Shown here piece after piece: positions 17,701 to 25,856 of a DNA stretch of 41,880 nt. The stretch lies in the IMG/VR virus record IMGVR_UViG_3300042451_000633, positions 1-41,880 of that record, one strand, 5' to 3'. The first letter of the stretch is position 1. Every line of letters begins with the position of its first letter. The position numbers and the translations under genes were made by a program. This stretch comes from a virus. A model generated the notes under the pieces. It had not been told where the DNA came from. It worked only from the letters and a program-made list of their open reading frames with translations, and ran no database searches.

Positions 17701-19109
17701 ACACAACAGAAGCAGGACTATTTTATAATTGGGACAGAGAAGCCTTTGATACTCCTAGGGAAGATGAAGAATCACTGTCTGTTTCCCTTGTCAGATATAA
17801 TAAAACTAATCCACTAACTGAATTTGCATATAGTCCACCAAGGTATGAGTATCTTATTAGAATTGACCAACAAAATATTAATACAGTAGCCTACGCTAAC
17901 GTAACTGGAGAATGTAAAAAAATAGTTGAAAATTCACTTGTTGTTGCAAGCAAGAGTGTATTTGACGCAAACGGCCCAATACTTTATAAGCCAACCACCT
18001 TTAACTTGCAAGTAGTAAACTACCTTTCTGATGGATCAGATGGAGAAGATGCTACAGAAGAATCTCCAGTAAATATTATAAAGGTTTACTTAAATGGCAT
18101 CTCCATATCTGGATGGCAAATTCCAACCACCTTAGAAATAGATCCTGATGATCCAAGAGGAACTGGGTATAAACCACTAGGCATTAATGCAAAAACTGGT
18201 TTATATAAAAATCCATCAGTAGATCTTTTTTCAACATATGCAAAAACTTTTGGTTTTATTACAACAGACAACCCAGCAATGCCTTCTGCAATTGAGCCAT
18301 CAATTATATTCTTAGATTCAAGCAATACTCATTCTGCATCTTTGTTAGAAATACATGCAACAACAAAACAGTTACTATCAAGAAGCGTAAACTATTATTA
18401 TCAGGATATAGAATTTTTAGACGGAATAATTAAAAATAGACCAATTGCTTTAGAATATCCAACATACATAATGCAAACCACACCTGAAGTTCATGGAATT
18501 AATATTTATGATGTTGAGTATGGAACTCCAGCAGCAATTACGGCATTGCATTCTAACATTCAGTATATGTGGAGATATATTCCTTATCAAGACTTAAACA
18601 AAACTGCAAAATTTCAAAAAAGGTTAGTTGACGAATACTCTGTTTCATATTCCACACTCAGTAACACCGGGCACCGTGGAAAAATTGCTTTAGCAAATAA
18701 TGCCTCACATATTGTTTATATTAAAAAAGATGCCGATGAGGTAAATAACTTTGCTATTAACTTTACAATGTGGACAAATCAAGCCATAGTCCCCTCTGAC
18801 CCAGAACTTATAGAAAAAATACTTGACATGGGGAATGCCTCTGAAGTTATGCAAATGGACAGTAGATGGATTCAGTCAAAAGATGCTGCCTATAAAATTA
18901 TGAAAATAATAGAGTTTGGAATGACAGGATTTTCTAAGGACATAAGGTTGTCTTTATTTGGAAACCCATTGATTCAGGTAGGAGATGTTATTCTTTTTAC
19001 CTATAATCTAAAAGGAATCACTCAGGAAAAGTGTGTGGTATCTTCGGTGTCTCACTCATTTTCAAATGGACTATCAACAAGCGTAGTGCTAAATAGGCTT
19101 GAAGAGTAG
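14775..19109 (+). CDS. Large tail hub / baseplate protein
   Basis: 1444 aa, starting on the last base of the previous stop. Residues 1-400 are Ser/Thr/Asn-rich beta segments (possible carbohydrate-binding modules, not identified). Residues about 400-680 resemble the gp27-like hub: VVEISPRLEIDLSNFVQDMS, a DISSISIQGYDIIRYMQA strand-helix unit, then AAYVDEYGIIKFKSLHDIL. A small beta insertion near 810-870 (NITGYVYQRTSTSFKI) resembles decoration domains. The C-terminus has the hub hallmark of a PLIQVGDVILF strand and a final VSSVSHSFSNGLSTSVVL, as in tail proteins ending with an OB-like domain. The hub closes the tail tube and carries the fibre. No peptidase or lysozyme motif was recognised. Confidence 0.7.
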   Translation: MLDNISNTVFLESESISLVPVVSAEWNQNLFNPPHITVAGDGSAISSTLTSGTVSSVTTGGKENFTTKSFTMADGLGSVKYTATGLNGDAYKVVTYIKTNSSLPLLINISVRGTELQYGSSQEEVSSLGWTKIVTYAGSYGDTFSQLDYTISANSLSGSDTDTAVVMFTLPQIYETTYFNYQNNSLWPTEEPFTNFRPGESYVSTGNNIFSFPSSYRKINNYDTASAGPFYSPITSITQNPSTILGTGNVPALKNALASSVSSFKYFVSDETSRTISAIYEKNIYVNKLVIKLNTIVTRPSINIYLNGSIISVDGSNTIQMPVNSENVCTGMLVLYWSGSSWTKTKWNSSQLPVFTDSGSLTTYTTINKITVSQVSQTTNSAFSGYTSSNDFLNDVNRMHVVEISPRLEIDLSNFVQDMSVDKSLDSKSTNLPISGINANTASVNLSGIPVVSQDNIIPIFSSQNNNYPTVLSGMLKKGIKLYLGYKVSDFSIQSLGPTSGLSTYIPAGIFYSDNWDETDISSISIQGYDIIRYMQAVPASDYVVNGKTSFDTISDILELSGFTDYDYNSLYSVCNNKAMPFDLYYYSVYSKDTTVIGFMNETLIPYQIAAYVDEYGIIKFKSLHDILTSTTHVMDISDDNIIQGGYAVSNKSKPGKISIKYTQPKIKQSPSLKNVQSTAVANSASSIYVASNDILWEQQKTDALGFNYVDQGIGLQSTTLNLNKTDLTNIFYSYNTDSNGYAIVENEVVSFEYKEHKLSTTKANVLVEEYVSIKNNLELQSEINKFIKKHQISLRYSTANITNAVGDGNLITYTANNTFKEYDYVSVTGVLPANYNITGYVYQRTSTSFKIKSPVKGTFVSGGTAVANGGYDITVSPTGNITNVKRGLFGTSASEHKRITTLASKDLKATFNTSGASAQSSATIINTNAEDSALPSIDKIKCFNLSGKEMLIYPDTHFDPGYQTYSVKFELPENDTTEAGLFYNWDREAFDTPREDEESLSVSLVRYNKTNPLTEFAYSPPRYEYLIRIDQQNINTVAYANVTGECKKIVENSLVVASKSVFDANGPILYKPTTFNLQVVNYLSDGSDGEDATEESPVNIIKVYLNGISISGWQIPTTLEIDPDDPRGTGYKPLGINAKTGLYKNPSVDLFSTYAKTFGFITTDNPAMPSAIEPSIIFLDSSNTHSASLLEIHATTKQLLSRSVNYYYQDIEFLDGIIKNRPIALEYPTYIMQTTPEVHGINIYDVEYGTPAAITALHSNIQYMWRYIPYQDLNKTAKFQKRLVDEYSVSYSTLSNTGHRGKIALANNASHIVYIKKDADEVNNFAINFTMWTNQAIVPSDPELIEKILDMGNASEVMQMDSRWIQSKDAAYKIMKIIEFGMTGFSKDIRLSLFGNPLIQVGDVILFTYNLKGITQEKCVVSSVSHSFSNGLSTSVVLNRLEE

Positions 19110-19112
19110 GTA

Positions 19113-19121
19113 TGGTATAAT
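19113..19121 (+). promoter_or_regulatory. Extended -10 promoter before the tip and fibre genes
   Basis: TGG-TATAAT begins 4 nt after the hub stop. AGGAG at 19130-19134 and ATG 19141 follow, so the leader is about 13 nt. Confidence 0.6.
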
Positions 19122-19140
19122 TTAATGATAGGAGAAAAAA

Positions 19141-19629
19141 ATGACAATTCAGCTAACTAACCCAAATATATTAGATCTTACAGAGTGGCAAAAAGTAATC
19201 AATGAGATAAACAATATCTCCGCTAAAATTGACGCTATTACTACTTCACAAGGTGCACAATCAACAGACTCTATAGACTGGAATACTCTTAAAAATTTTT
19301 CTCAGCAATTTAATGTTGGTACTCAAAAAATATTATTTGGAAAAGAAGAAGTGGTATTTGCAAACCTTACTAAAAATGGAAATTTTTATGAAGGGGCTGT
19401 AAGCTTTTCAGAAACAACAGGAGTCGGAGCTTTTAAAGCAAAGCCAATTATTACTGCAAGCGCTGTTTTTTCAAACACGACCATGCCGACAAACAATGCA
19501 GGGATTAATATTTCTGTTTTTAATCCAACAGAAACTGGCTTTGGCTATAGACTTACAAATACTTTACATTCTTCGGGCACACTAGGCGGAAGAATTTACG
19601 TTAACTGGATAGCTATCGGACCTCAGTAA
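19141..19629 (+). CDS. Small tail-tip protein with lectin-like C-terminus
   Basis: 162 aa with AGGAG ribosome site. Residues 10-60 are helical (TEWQKVINEINNISAKIDAI), suitable for trimerisation. The remainder is beta-rich and ends GGRIYVNWIAIGPQ, the terminal strand pattern seen in H-type-lectin-like and other phage fibre tip domains (family knowledge). It may be a short tail fibre or tip that binds a host glycan, or a chaperone-like partner of the large fibre that follows 12 nt downstream. Confidence 0.5.
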   Translation: MTIQLTNPNILDLTEWQKVINEINNISAKIDAITTSQGAQSTDSIDWNTLKNFSQQFNVGTQKILFGKEEVVFANLTKNGNFYEGAVSFSETTGVGAFKAKPIITASAVFSNTTMPTNNAGINISVFNPTETGFGYRLTNTLHSSGTLGGRIYVNWIAIGPQ

Positions 19630-19641
19630 AAGGAATCTATT

Positions 19642-22600
19642 GTGGAGTCCAAGTATACAAGTAATAGAAACATTGCAGGAGTTCCCACAATTCCTATTGC
19701 TACTGATGACCCACGACTTTCTTGGTATCAAAAAGCTTTAACTAAATCAACTGTTGGTGGTCCAATTGATGAAATTGGATTAGATGGAAAATCTTTAAAT
19801 GCAGGAGGTACAAGTTTTTATGCACCGAGTGGAGCATCAAACCTCAATACAGGCTCTAGTGGTGCAAACTTTACAGCCCCAGTAAATGGGGGGCCAGCAA
19901 TTAATGTTGGATTTGAAGCAATTGTTCCAACAGATGTAACAAACGTTGTCGCTACTTGGTCTTTATCTTCACCCGAAGACCTAGTTGTAAATTTTGACTG
20001 GGACTATGCTGACCAGCTAAACGCTACAATAACAGAGTTTGTGTTAGAAATAACAGCAGATGGAGTAACAAGACAAACCCCCTACGGATCTTTTATTCCA
20101 AACAGATCTCAAACAGCACAAACCTTAACATTAACAAAATCTTTAAACCGTTCAACACTTGGAATTTTTAGAACATCAATAACAAGTGTTTGTGTTTATG
20201 CTATAGATTCATTTTATAATAAAAGCAGCAATGTGTGTGACACTTCAATACCAGCATATGTGTTAAACCTTCCTACCCCAACCATAACAGTAACCGCAGC
20301 TTCTAGTGGATACAATGTGGCATACACTGTGCCTACCGAGTCTGTATTTGATGCAATAGATATTGTTGAATATGAATCAAGCGCATCTACAGAGCCAACA
20401 GGAGTAGCATATTCAAGAGTTTATTTTAATAGTGTTTCTCCAGCAAATATTATTACTTTAAACACAAATTCTAGATGGGTAAAGGCAAGGTTTTCTTCAG
20501 ATAGCGGAGTATATACTGCTTTTTCTGCTGCACAAAAAATAACACCAATAAGTCCAGTCACAGTAGATACAGAAGGTCCTGCAAATGTAGCAACAGTTAC
20601 AACTTCGGGTGGACTAGATAGTACTGGAACGATTGGCTTTAATGGTTATGCGGATATTTCTTGGGCTTCCGTCACAACTGGCGGTATTCGTGGATACAGA
20701 ATAAGATATAGACCAATAACAACCCCAGAATCATCCTACTCTTATGCTAACTCACCTGGTGCTGGAACTGCATATAGACTATCTGGTTTAGGCGCAGGGT
20801 TAACATATCAAATTGCAGTTGCCACATATGATGAATACAATAACACATCTACTTCTTACGTTGCTGGATCAAATGTTGCAATTAGCGGAACTCCTTTTAT
20901 AGGAACAAATGTTTCAACCACAGGATTTTTTCAAGCAGGAGTAAGTGGAACTGATACGGGAACATTTAAATTTGGGTACGGAGTAGATACTGGTAAAAGA
21001 GGTTTGGTATTTAACGCACATAACTATTGGTACATAGACTCAGCACAATCTGCCTCATTAAAGGTAGGCGGAAGTACAACAAACTATATAGAGTGGAATG
21101 GATCTACATTTGTAATTGATGGAGATATAACTGCAAGAGGGGGATACTTTGCTGGCAATGTTGGAATAATTTCTGGAGGGTCTTTATATTCAGGAACTAT
21201 TAGTGGCGGAACACTTTCTGGAGCAGGGTATATATTAAATGATGATGGAATTACATTTTCTAATGGACTATCTGGTAGTTCATTAAGACAAACAACTATA
21301 GCTGGTGCAAGTGGTTTATTAACAACCAATTCTGCAAACATTGGTGGATGGACCATCAATTCAAATGAAATTAAAAAAGTAAAGGGTACTTTAGAAGATC
21401 CAGAAGGAACTATATCACTAGACTCAACAGAAGGATATATATCAGTATCAAATGATAATATTGAGAATCAGACAGCAGGAATAAATAGCCCAATTCTTGC
21501 TACAGATGATGTATTTTGGTCTGGAAGTAATGGTCCTGATGGAACAGCACCATTTAGAGTAAACCTTGAAGGTAAAGTATTTGCAACAAATGCAGAAATT
21601 ACAGGAAAAATAATTGCAGGAGATGGTGGGTTTGGTACTTATAGTAACAATGCTATAACCATGGGGTGGAACATTAATGAATCAGGGCTAACTGCAGTAG
21701 GAATTGCAGATATTAATATTGGAAATTCTGGAAGAATTACAGTTGGAGAATATGCAATAAATACTATAGATGGAACAGATTTTTCTATTTACGATATTAC
21801 AGGAAGTGCTGGATCAGTTTCAAGGTATGTTTTAAGAACAGATACAGTTGTTGGGGCAGAAGCAGATGCAAGAAGGTTGTTTTTAGGTGATCCAACTAGG
21901 CACGTTGAAGTAGCAAGGTCGGCAGCGCTTTCATCAACTGGAACAACTGCAACATTGCCATCAACATCTCCGTCAGCTTTAGGTGCCTACAGATCTGGGG
22001 GACTAAGAAATATATACACTGCAAGTGTAAGCAATGTTAGTACAGGTACTGCAGGAAATATTTTAGAATACCCGTCCTCTCTTAGAGGAGATATTCTTGT
22101 TGTTTATAGTGCAACCACTCCAGACCCAAGTAATCCAGCAGAGTATCCTTGGAGAAAAATTGTTGATATGTATATAAATACTAAAGGATCTTCTGCTATT
22201 GCTCCACTTAATACTATTGCTCCACTTATTACTCTGATAGGAAATAGACAATATTCATCTACTAGTGGAACTTGGTTGTCAGACCCAGAAGAAACTATTA
22301 CATACCAGTGGAAATATAATAGTGAAGGTTCAACATGGTTGCCTATTTCTGCAAGCTATGCAACAAGTGGAAACACCACATCTTCAACACTTTCATTAAT
22401 TAATGATCACTACGATGGAATGTCTATTAGATGTTATGTTACAGCTAGTATATCTGAGGCATATACAGTAAAAGAATCTAATACTCTTACAGTACAAGAT
22501 ACGTCTGCTACTCCAGTTAACTCTATAGCACCTGTTCTAAGCCAATCTGGAACAACAGCAAATGTTACAACTGGAACATGGACACCTACTCCTGAAGACT

Positions 22601-23697
22601 ATAACTATGCTTGGGAAGTATATAATACTTCATCGGCCGAATGGGAATCTCAAGGTTCAAACAGCCCTTCACTTAATCTTTCAGGATTTGCTGGACAACA
22701 AGTTAAATGTTTGGTTACTGCTTATAATGGCGCAGCAATAGGTCAAGGCGTTTATTCAAACACCATTACAGTTTCTGTAACTCCAACACCTACCCCTACA
22801 CCTGTAACCCCTACACCTGTGACACCTACACCTGTAACAGTGTCTGTTCCAGTCAACACCTTAGCGCCAGTCGTAAGCCAATCTGGAACAACAGCAACTA
22901 CTACAGAAGGAACATGGACTAATTCTCCTACAGGATATGTTTATGCTTGGCAGGTATACAATAATTCATCAACTGAGTGGGAATCTTTTGGTTCTGATTC
23001 TTCTTCAGTAAGCGTATCAGGATATGGAGGACAACAAGTTAGATGTTATGTTACTGCCTTTAATGGTGCAGGTTCTGGATCTGCAGCACTTTCAAACACC
23101 ATTACAGTTCCTAGCACACCTACTCCCACACCTGTAACTCCCACACCTGTGACACCTACACCTGTAACCCCCACACCTGTAACCCCTACACCTGTAACCC
23201 CTACACCTGTAACCCCTACACCTGTGACAGTCTCTGTTCCAGTTAACTCTGTAGCCCCAGTTGTAAGCCAGTCAGGAACAACAGCAAGTGTTACAACTGG
23301 AACATGGAGCAACTCTCCTACAGGATATGTTTATGCTTGGCAGGTATACAATAATTCATCAACTGAGTGGGAATCTTTTGGTTCTGACTCTTCTTCAGCA
23401 AGTGTTTCAGGATATGGTGGACAACAGGTTAGATGCTACGTTACTGCTTTTAATGGCGGAGGTTCTGGATCTGCAGCACTTTCAAACACCATTACAGTTC
23501 CTAGCACCCCTACACCTACACCTGTAACCCCTACACCTACACCTGTAACCCCTACACCTACACCTGTAACCCCTACACCTACACCTGTAGCGCCTGTTCC
23601 TGCACCTACTCCAACACCTGTAGCTCCTGCACCTACTCCAACACCTGTAGCTCCTTCGCCATACTTCTACTACCCACCATACTTTAGTACTTTCTAG
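19642..23697 (+). CDS. Tail fibre with FN3, Ig-like and Thr-Pro-Val stalk repeats
   Basis: 1351 aa from GTG 19642 (AAAGGA upstream, 8-nt spacing). Domain order: unstructured Gly/Ser N-terminus (1-90); about three FN3-like domains (90-430); a Gly-rich beta-solenoid-like region (430-800, with GGYFAGNVGIISGGSLYSG); four Ig-like domains (about 850-950, 957-1045, 1070-1157, 1198-1287) ending in GQQVRCYVTAFNG-type strands; and three stalks of TPVTP repeats (about 1046-1066, 1157-1196, 1287-1340). The C-terminus is aromatic (YFYYPPYFSTF). The last two Ig units are near-identical at DNA level, so they duplicated recently. It is the likely host-receptor fibre. The stalks resemble hydroxyproline-rich glycoprotein motifs, notable because hydroxylase-like genes follow directly. 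Confidence 0.8.
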   Translation: MESKYTSNRNIAGVPTIPIATDDPRLSWYQKALTKSTVGGPIDEIGLDGKSLNAGGTSFYAPSGASNLNTGSSGANFTAPVNGGPAINVGFEAIVPTDVTNVVATWSLSSPEDLVVNFDWDYADQLNATITEFVLEITADGVTRQTPYGSFIPNRSQTAQTLTLTKSLNRSTLGIFRTSITSVCVYAIDSFYNKSSNVCDTSIPAYVLNLPTPTITVTAASSGYNVAYTVPTESVFDAIDIVEYESSASTEPTGVAYSRVYFNSVSPANIITLNTNSRWVKARFSSDSGVYTAFSAAQKITPISPVTVDTEGPANVATVTTSGGLDSTGTIGFNGYADISWASVTTGGIRGYRIRYRPITTPESSYSYANSPGAGTAYRLSGLGAGLTYQIAVATYDEYNNTSTSYVAGSNVAISGTPFIGTNVSTTGFFQAGVSGTDTGTFKFGYGVDTGKRGLVFNAHNYWYIDSAQSASLKVGGSTTNYIEWNGSTFVIDGDITARGGYFAGNVGIISGGSLYSGTISGGTLSGAGYILNDDGITFSNGLSGSSLRQTTIAGASGLLTTNSANIGGWTINSNEIKKVKGTLEDPEGTISLDSTEGYISVSNDNIENQTAGINSPILATDDVFWSGSNGPDGTAPFRVNLEGKVFATNAEITGKIIAGDGGFGTYSNNAITMGWNINESGLTAVGIADINIGNSGRITVGEYAINTIDGTDFSIYDITGSAGSVSRYVLRTDTVVGAEADARRLFLGDPTRHVEVARSAALSSTGTTATLPSTSPSALGAYRSGGLRNIYTASVSNVSTGTAGNILEYPSSLRGDILVVYSATTPDPSNPAEYPWRKIVDMYINTKGSSAIAPLNTIAPLITLIGNRQYSSTSGTWLSDPEETITYQWKYNSEGSTWLPISASYATSGNTTSSTLSLINDHYDGMSIRCYVTASISEAYTVKESNTLTVQDTSATPVNSIAPVLSQSGTTANVTTGTWTPTPEDYNYAWEVYNTSSAEWESQGSNSPSLNLSGFAGQQVKCLVTAYNGAAIGQGVYSNTITVSVTPTPTPTPVTPTPVTPTPVTVSVPVNTLAPVVSQSGTTATTTEGTWTNSPTGYVYAWQVYNNSSTEWESFGSDSSSVSVSGYGGQQVRCYVTAFNGAGSGSAALSNTITVPSTPTPTPVTPTPVTPTPVTPTPVTPTPVTPTPVTPTPVTVSVPVNSVAPVVSQSGTTASVTTGTWSNSPTGYVYAWQVYNNSSTEWESFGSDSSSASVSGYGGQQVRCYVTAFNGGGSGSAALSNTITVPSTPTPTPVTPTPTPVTPTPTPVTPTPTPVAPVPAPTPTPVAPAPTPTPVAPSPYFYYPPYFSTF
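22780..22838 (+). repeat. Thr-Pro-Val stalk repeat 1 (15-bp unit)
   Basis: In-frame copies of ACACCTGTAACCCCT-like units encode TPVTP; this stalk is the shortest and lies between Ig-like domains 2 and 3. Confidence 0.85.
23114..23229 (+). repeat. Thr-Pro-Val stalk repeat 2 (15-bp unit)
   Basis: About seven nearly identical 15-bp units encode TPVTP between Ig-like domains 3 and 4. Unit number could change by slippage without breaking the frame. Confidence 0.88.
23503..23660 (+). repeat. Thr/Ala-Pro-Val stalk repeat 3
   Basis: Units of TPTPVTP grade into APTPTPVAP toward the fibre C-terminus. The basic step is 21 bp rather than 15 bp here, with CCTACACCTACACCTGTAAC as the recurring core. Confidence 0.85.
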
Positions 23698-23704
23698 AGA
23701 CTAA

Positions 23705-23713
23705 TGATATACT
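23705..23713 (+). promoter_or_regulatory. Extended -10 promoter giving a leaderless dioxygenase mRNA
   Basis: TGA-TATACT begins 8 nt after the fibre stop. Seven bases downstream of the box is 23720, exactly the A of the chosen ATG, so the message would be leaderless. It could drive the whole four-gene plus-strand cassette. Confidence 0.5.
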
Positions 23714-23719
23714 TATATG

Positions 23720-24334
23720 ATGAATAGTTTAAAAATAGAAAAAAAAGAATTAGCTCCTGGAATAATTTCTTTTGAAAATATTTTAGAAAATCCAAATCAG
23801 TTTATATTTGATCTTGAAACATCAATATCTTTAGGATTTTTGTCTTGGGGACAAGCCTTTCAAAGTGGTGGCACCAAAGATGCAAAACATGAAGTTTCAA
23901 AGTCTTCAAGAGATTGCCAAGTAATTTCTTTAACAGGATGTGACTCATTAGATGAATCTAATAAATTTGGCCCAAGATATGAAGTTCATAGTTTTTTAAA
24001 TAAAAACATCTTACCATTTTTAGATTTATATAAAAATGATTTTTCTGCACATCACTGGTCTAATAATGAAGGATGGCAAATTTTAAAATATACAGAAAGT
24101 AATCATTTTGTTAATCATTACGATGATTCAAAGCAATTTCAAAGAACAATATCTATGAGTTATTGTTTAAATGATGGCTATGAGGGTGGAGAGATTGAGT
24201 TTCCTAGATTTAACTTAAAAATAAAACCAAAAGCAAATCAGGCAATATTTTTTCCATCAAACTATGTTTATAATCATATAGTCCACCCAGTTATATCTGG
24301 AACTAGATATGCTATAGTTGGATGGTGGGAGTAA
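23720..24334 (+). CDS. Fe(II)/2-oxoglutarate dioxygenase, prolyl-4-hydroxylase-like
   Basis: 204 aa. The P4H-type double-stranded beta-helix signature is visible: NHYDD gives the metal ligands H133 and D135, HIVHPVISGTR gives the distal H186 and the 2-oxoglutarate-binding R196 (the 10-residue spacing known for prolyl 4-hydroxylases), and GGEIEFPRFNLKIKPKANQAIFFPS is the characteristic middle. It probably hydroxylates a protein side chain, plausibly Pro. ATG 23720 is chosen because the promoter predicts a leaderless start there; an ATG one codon earlier is possible. It is the first cassette gene, 22 nt behind the Pro-rich fibre, and looks AT-richer than the structural genes. The substrate is unknown. 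Confidence 0.82.
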   Translation: MNSLKIEKKELAPGIISFENILENPNQFIFDLETSISLGFLSWGQAFQSGGTKDAKHEVSKSSRDCQVISLTGCDSLDESNKFGPRYEVHSFLNKNILPFLDLYKNDFSAHHWSNNEGWQILKYTESNHFVNHYDDSKQFQRTISMSYCLNDGYEGGEIEFPRFNLKIKPKANQAIFFPSNYVYNHIVHPVISGTRYAIVGWWE

Positions 24335-24903
24335 TGACAGATAAAAATCCTGTAGTAATAAAAGACTTATTTAATAGTAATGATTTTTTAAATCTTGGAA
24401 AATTGTTTAATGATGTAAAATCATTTAGCTATGAAGAAGGGTTTTCAAGATGGATTGTTGCAGATGGCCAAATTAAAGAATTAAAGAATTATGCATATAT
24501 GATAACCCCTCTTGCCCGTTCATTATTTAATAGTGACAGTCTATTGCCAACATATGTTTTATTTTCTCATTATGAGGGTATAAATGCAAGACTTCATAAA
24601 CACAAAGATGATAATGCATGCACATACACTATAGATATGTGTTTATATCAAAAAAAATCTTGGGATTTATATGTTGAAGGAAATCCATATACCTTAAATC
24701 CAAATGAAGCATTGGCCTATTACGGCAATGAACAAGAACACTGGCGGGAAGATTTTCCAGATCCTGAAAATAACAACGTTGCTATGATTTTTTTTCATTT
24801 TGCAGAACCAGATCATTGGTTTTTTACAAAAGGCCCATCTTATATTTCTGTAATAAGAAATCAAATATCTGAAGAAGATTGGGCCAAAAACAACAAGCTA
24901 TGA
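24334..24903 (+). CDS. Second Fe(II)/2-oxoglutarate dioxygenase-like protein
   Basis: 189 aa; its ATG shares one base with the previous stop (TAATG). RLHKHKDD supplies an H-x-D pair (H90, D92), and EQEHWREDFP with H136 and R138 could supply the distal ligand and cosubstrate arginine. The final VAMIFFHFAEPDHWF strand is typical of this small branch, common in aquatic phages next to fibre and glycosylation genes. It differs from the classical P4H spacing of the neighbour, so the chemistry may differ. Function beyond the family is not known. It is coupled to the genes on both sides. Confidence 0.68.
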   Translation: MTDKNPVVIKDLFNSNDFLNLGKLFNDVKSFSYEEGFSRWIVADGQIKELKNYAYMITPLARSLFNSDSLLPTYVLFSHYEGINARLHKHKDDNACTYTIDMCLYQKKSWDLYVEGNPYTLNPNEALAYYGNEQEHWREDFPDPENNNVAMIFFHFAEPDHWFFTKGPSYISVIRNQISEEDWAKNNKL

Positions 24904-25856
24904 AAACTGCAATAGTCTTTGGTGGTGGAGGATTTATTGGAAATCATCTTGTTTCATCATTAAAAAAAGAAGGCTTTATTGTAAAAGCAGTAGATATAAA
25001 GTACCCAGAATTTTCAAAGTCAGATGCAGATATTTTTATTATTGGAGATTTAAGAGATAAGCAAGTAGTAGATAGTGTTTTAAATCAAAAATTTGATGAG
25101 GTATATCAACTTGCTGCAGATATGGGTGGAATAGGATATATAAGCAAAGATCATGATGCATCTATATTAACTAACTCCTCTTTAATTAACTTAAATATAT
25201 TGCAAAGATCCCTACAGATAGGAATAGAAGGAATTTTTTATTCCTCATCGGCATGCATTTATCCAGAATATAATCAAATAGATCCAAAAAATATTAAAAC
25301 AAAAGAAGATACCGCTTATCCAGCAGCCCCAGATACAGAGTATGGATGGGAAAAACTTTTTAGTGAAAGACTTTATTTGGCTTATAATAAAGATTATGGA
25401 ATGAAAAATAAAATTGGAAGATACCACAATGTGTTTGGTCCTTTAGGAACTTATGATGGTGGAAAAGAAAAAGCGCCAGCAGCCATATGCAGAAAAGTTA
25501 TACAAGCAAAAGATTCTGTAGAAATTTGGGGAGATGGAAATCAAATAAGATCATTTTTATATATTGATGAATGTATAAAATTTACAAAAAGATTTTACAG
25601 AGATAGGACATATTTTAATCCCGTGAATATTGGATCAACAAAGTCAATATCTATTAATAATTTAGTTGATATGATATGCTTAATTGATAATAAAAAATTA
25701 AAAAAGATTTATATTCCTGGACCTATTGGTGTAAATGCCAGAACATCCGATAATGATCTTATAAAATTAATATTAAATGATTCACCAAAAGAAAATCTTT
25801 TTGATGGTTTAAAGGAAACTTATAAATGGATTCAGCAAATTTTAAAAACAGTATAA
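24900..25856 (+). CDS. GDP-mannose 3,5-epimerase homologue
   Basis: 318 aa; ATG overlaps the previous stop (ATGA). This is an extended short-chain dehydrogenase: NAD-binding GGGGFIG (8-14), Ser cluster SSSACIYPE (115-123) and YGWEK (148-152). It matches plant GDP-mannose 3,5-epimerase through ACIYPE, GREKAPAA-like GGKEKAPAAICRK, WGDGNQIRSF and IDEC. With one constant offset of 26, the known catalytic residues C145, Y174, K178 and K217 fall on C119, Y148, K152 and K191. That enzyme turns GDP-D-mannose into GDP-L-galactose (and GDP-L-gulose). The product would be a sugar donor for the glycosyltransferase that follows. A GDP-fucose synthase is less likely given these motifs. Confidence 0.85.
   Translation: MKTAIVFGGGGFIGNHLVSSLKKEGFIVKAVDIKYPEFSKSDADIFIIGDLRDKQVVDSVLNQKFDEVYQLAADMGGIGYISKDHDASILTNSSLINLNILQRSLQIGIEGIFYSSSACIYPEYNQIDPKNIKTKEDTAYPAAPDTEYGWEKLFSERLYLAYNKDYGMKNKIGRYHNVFGPLGTYDGGKEKAPAAICRKVIQAKDSVEIWGDGNQIRSFLYIDECIKFTKRFYRDRTYFNPVNIGSTKSISINNLVDMICLIDNKKLKKIYIPGPIGVNARTSDNDLIKLILNDSPKENLFDGLKETYKWIQQILKTV

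Larger units (their letters stand above)
22190..23500 (+). repeat. Four tandem Ig-like domain repeats in the fibre gene
   Basis: Units lie at about 22190-22500 (most diverged), 22515-22775, 22850-23110 and 23237-23500. Each starts with PVNxxAPxxSQSGTT or similar, has a central Trp strand (YxWxVYNxSSxEWES in the last three), and ends RCYVTA or KCLVTA. The last two share long runs of identical bases. Confidence 0.8.

Noticed and set aside
23114-23229. Regular short repeats that could suggest a CRISPR array
   Set aside because: The 15-bp units are contiguous with no unique spacers and encode an in-frame TPVTP stalk, so this is a protein repeat.
24310-24318. TGCTATAGT upstream of the second dioxygenase
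   Set aside because: It encodes part of the conserved RYAIV segment of the first dioxygenase and the genes are already coupled by TAATG, so a separate promoter is not needed.
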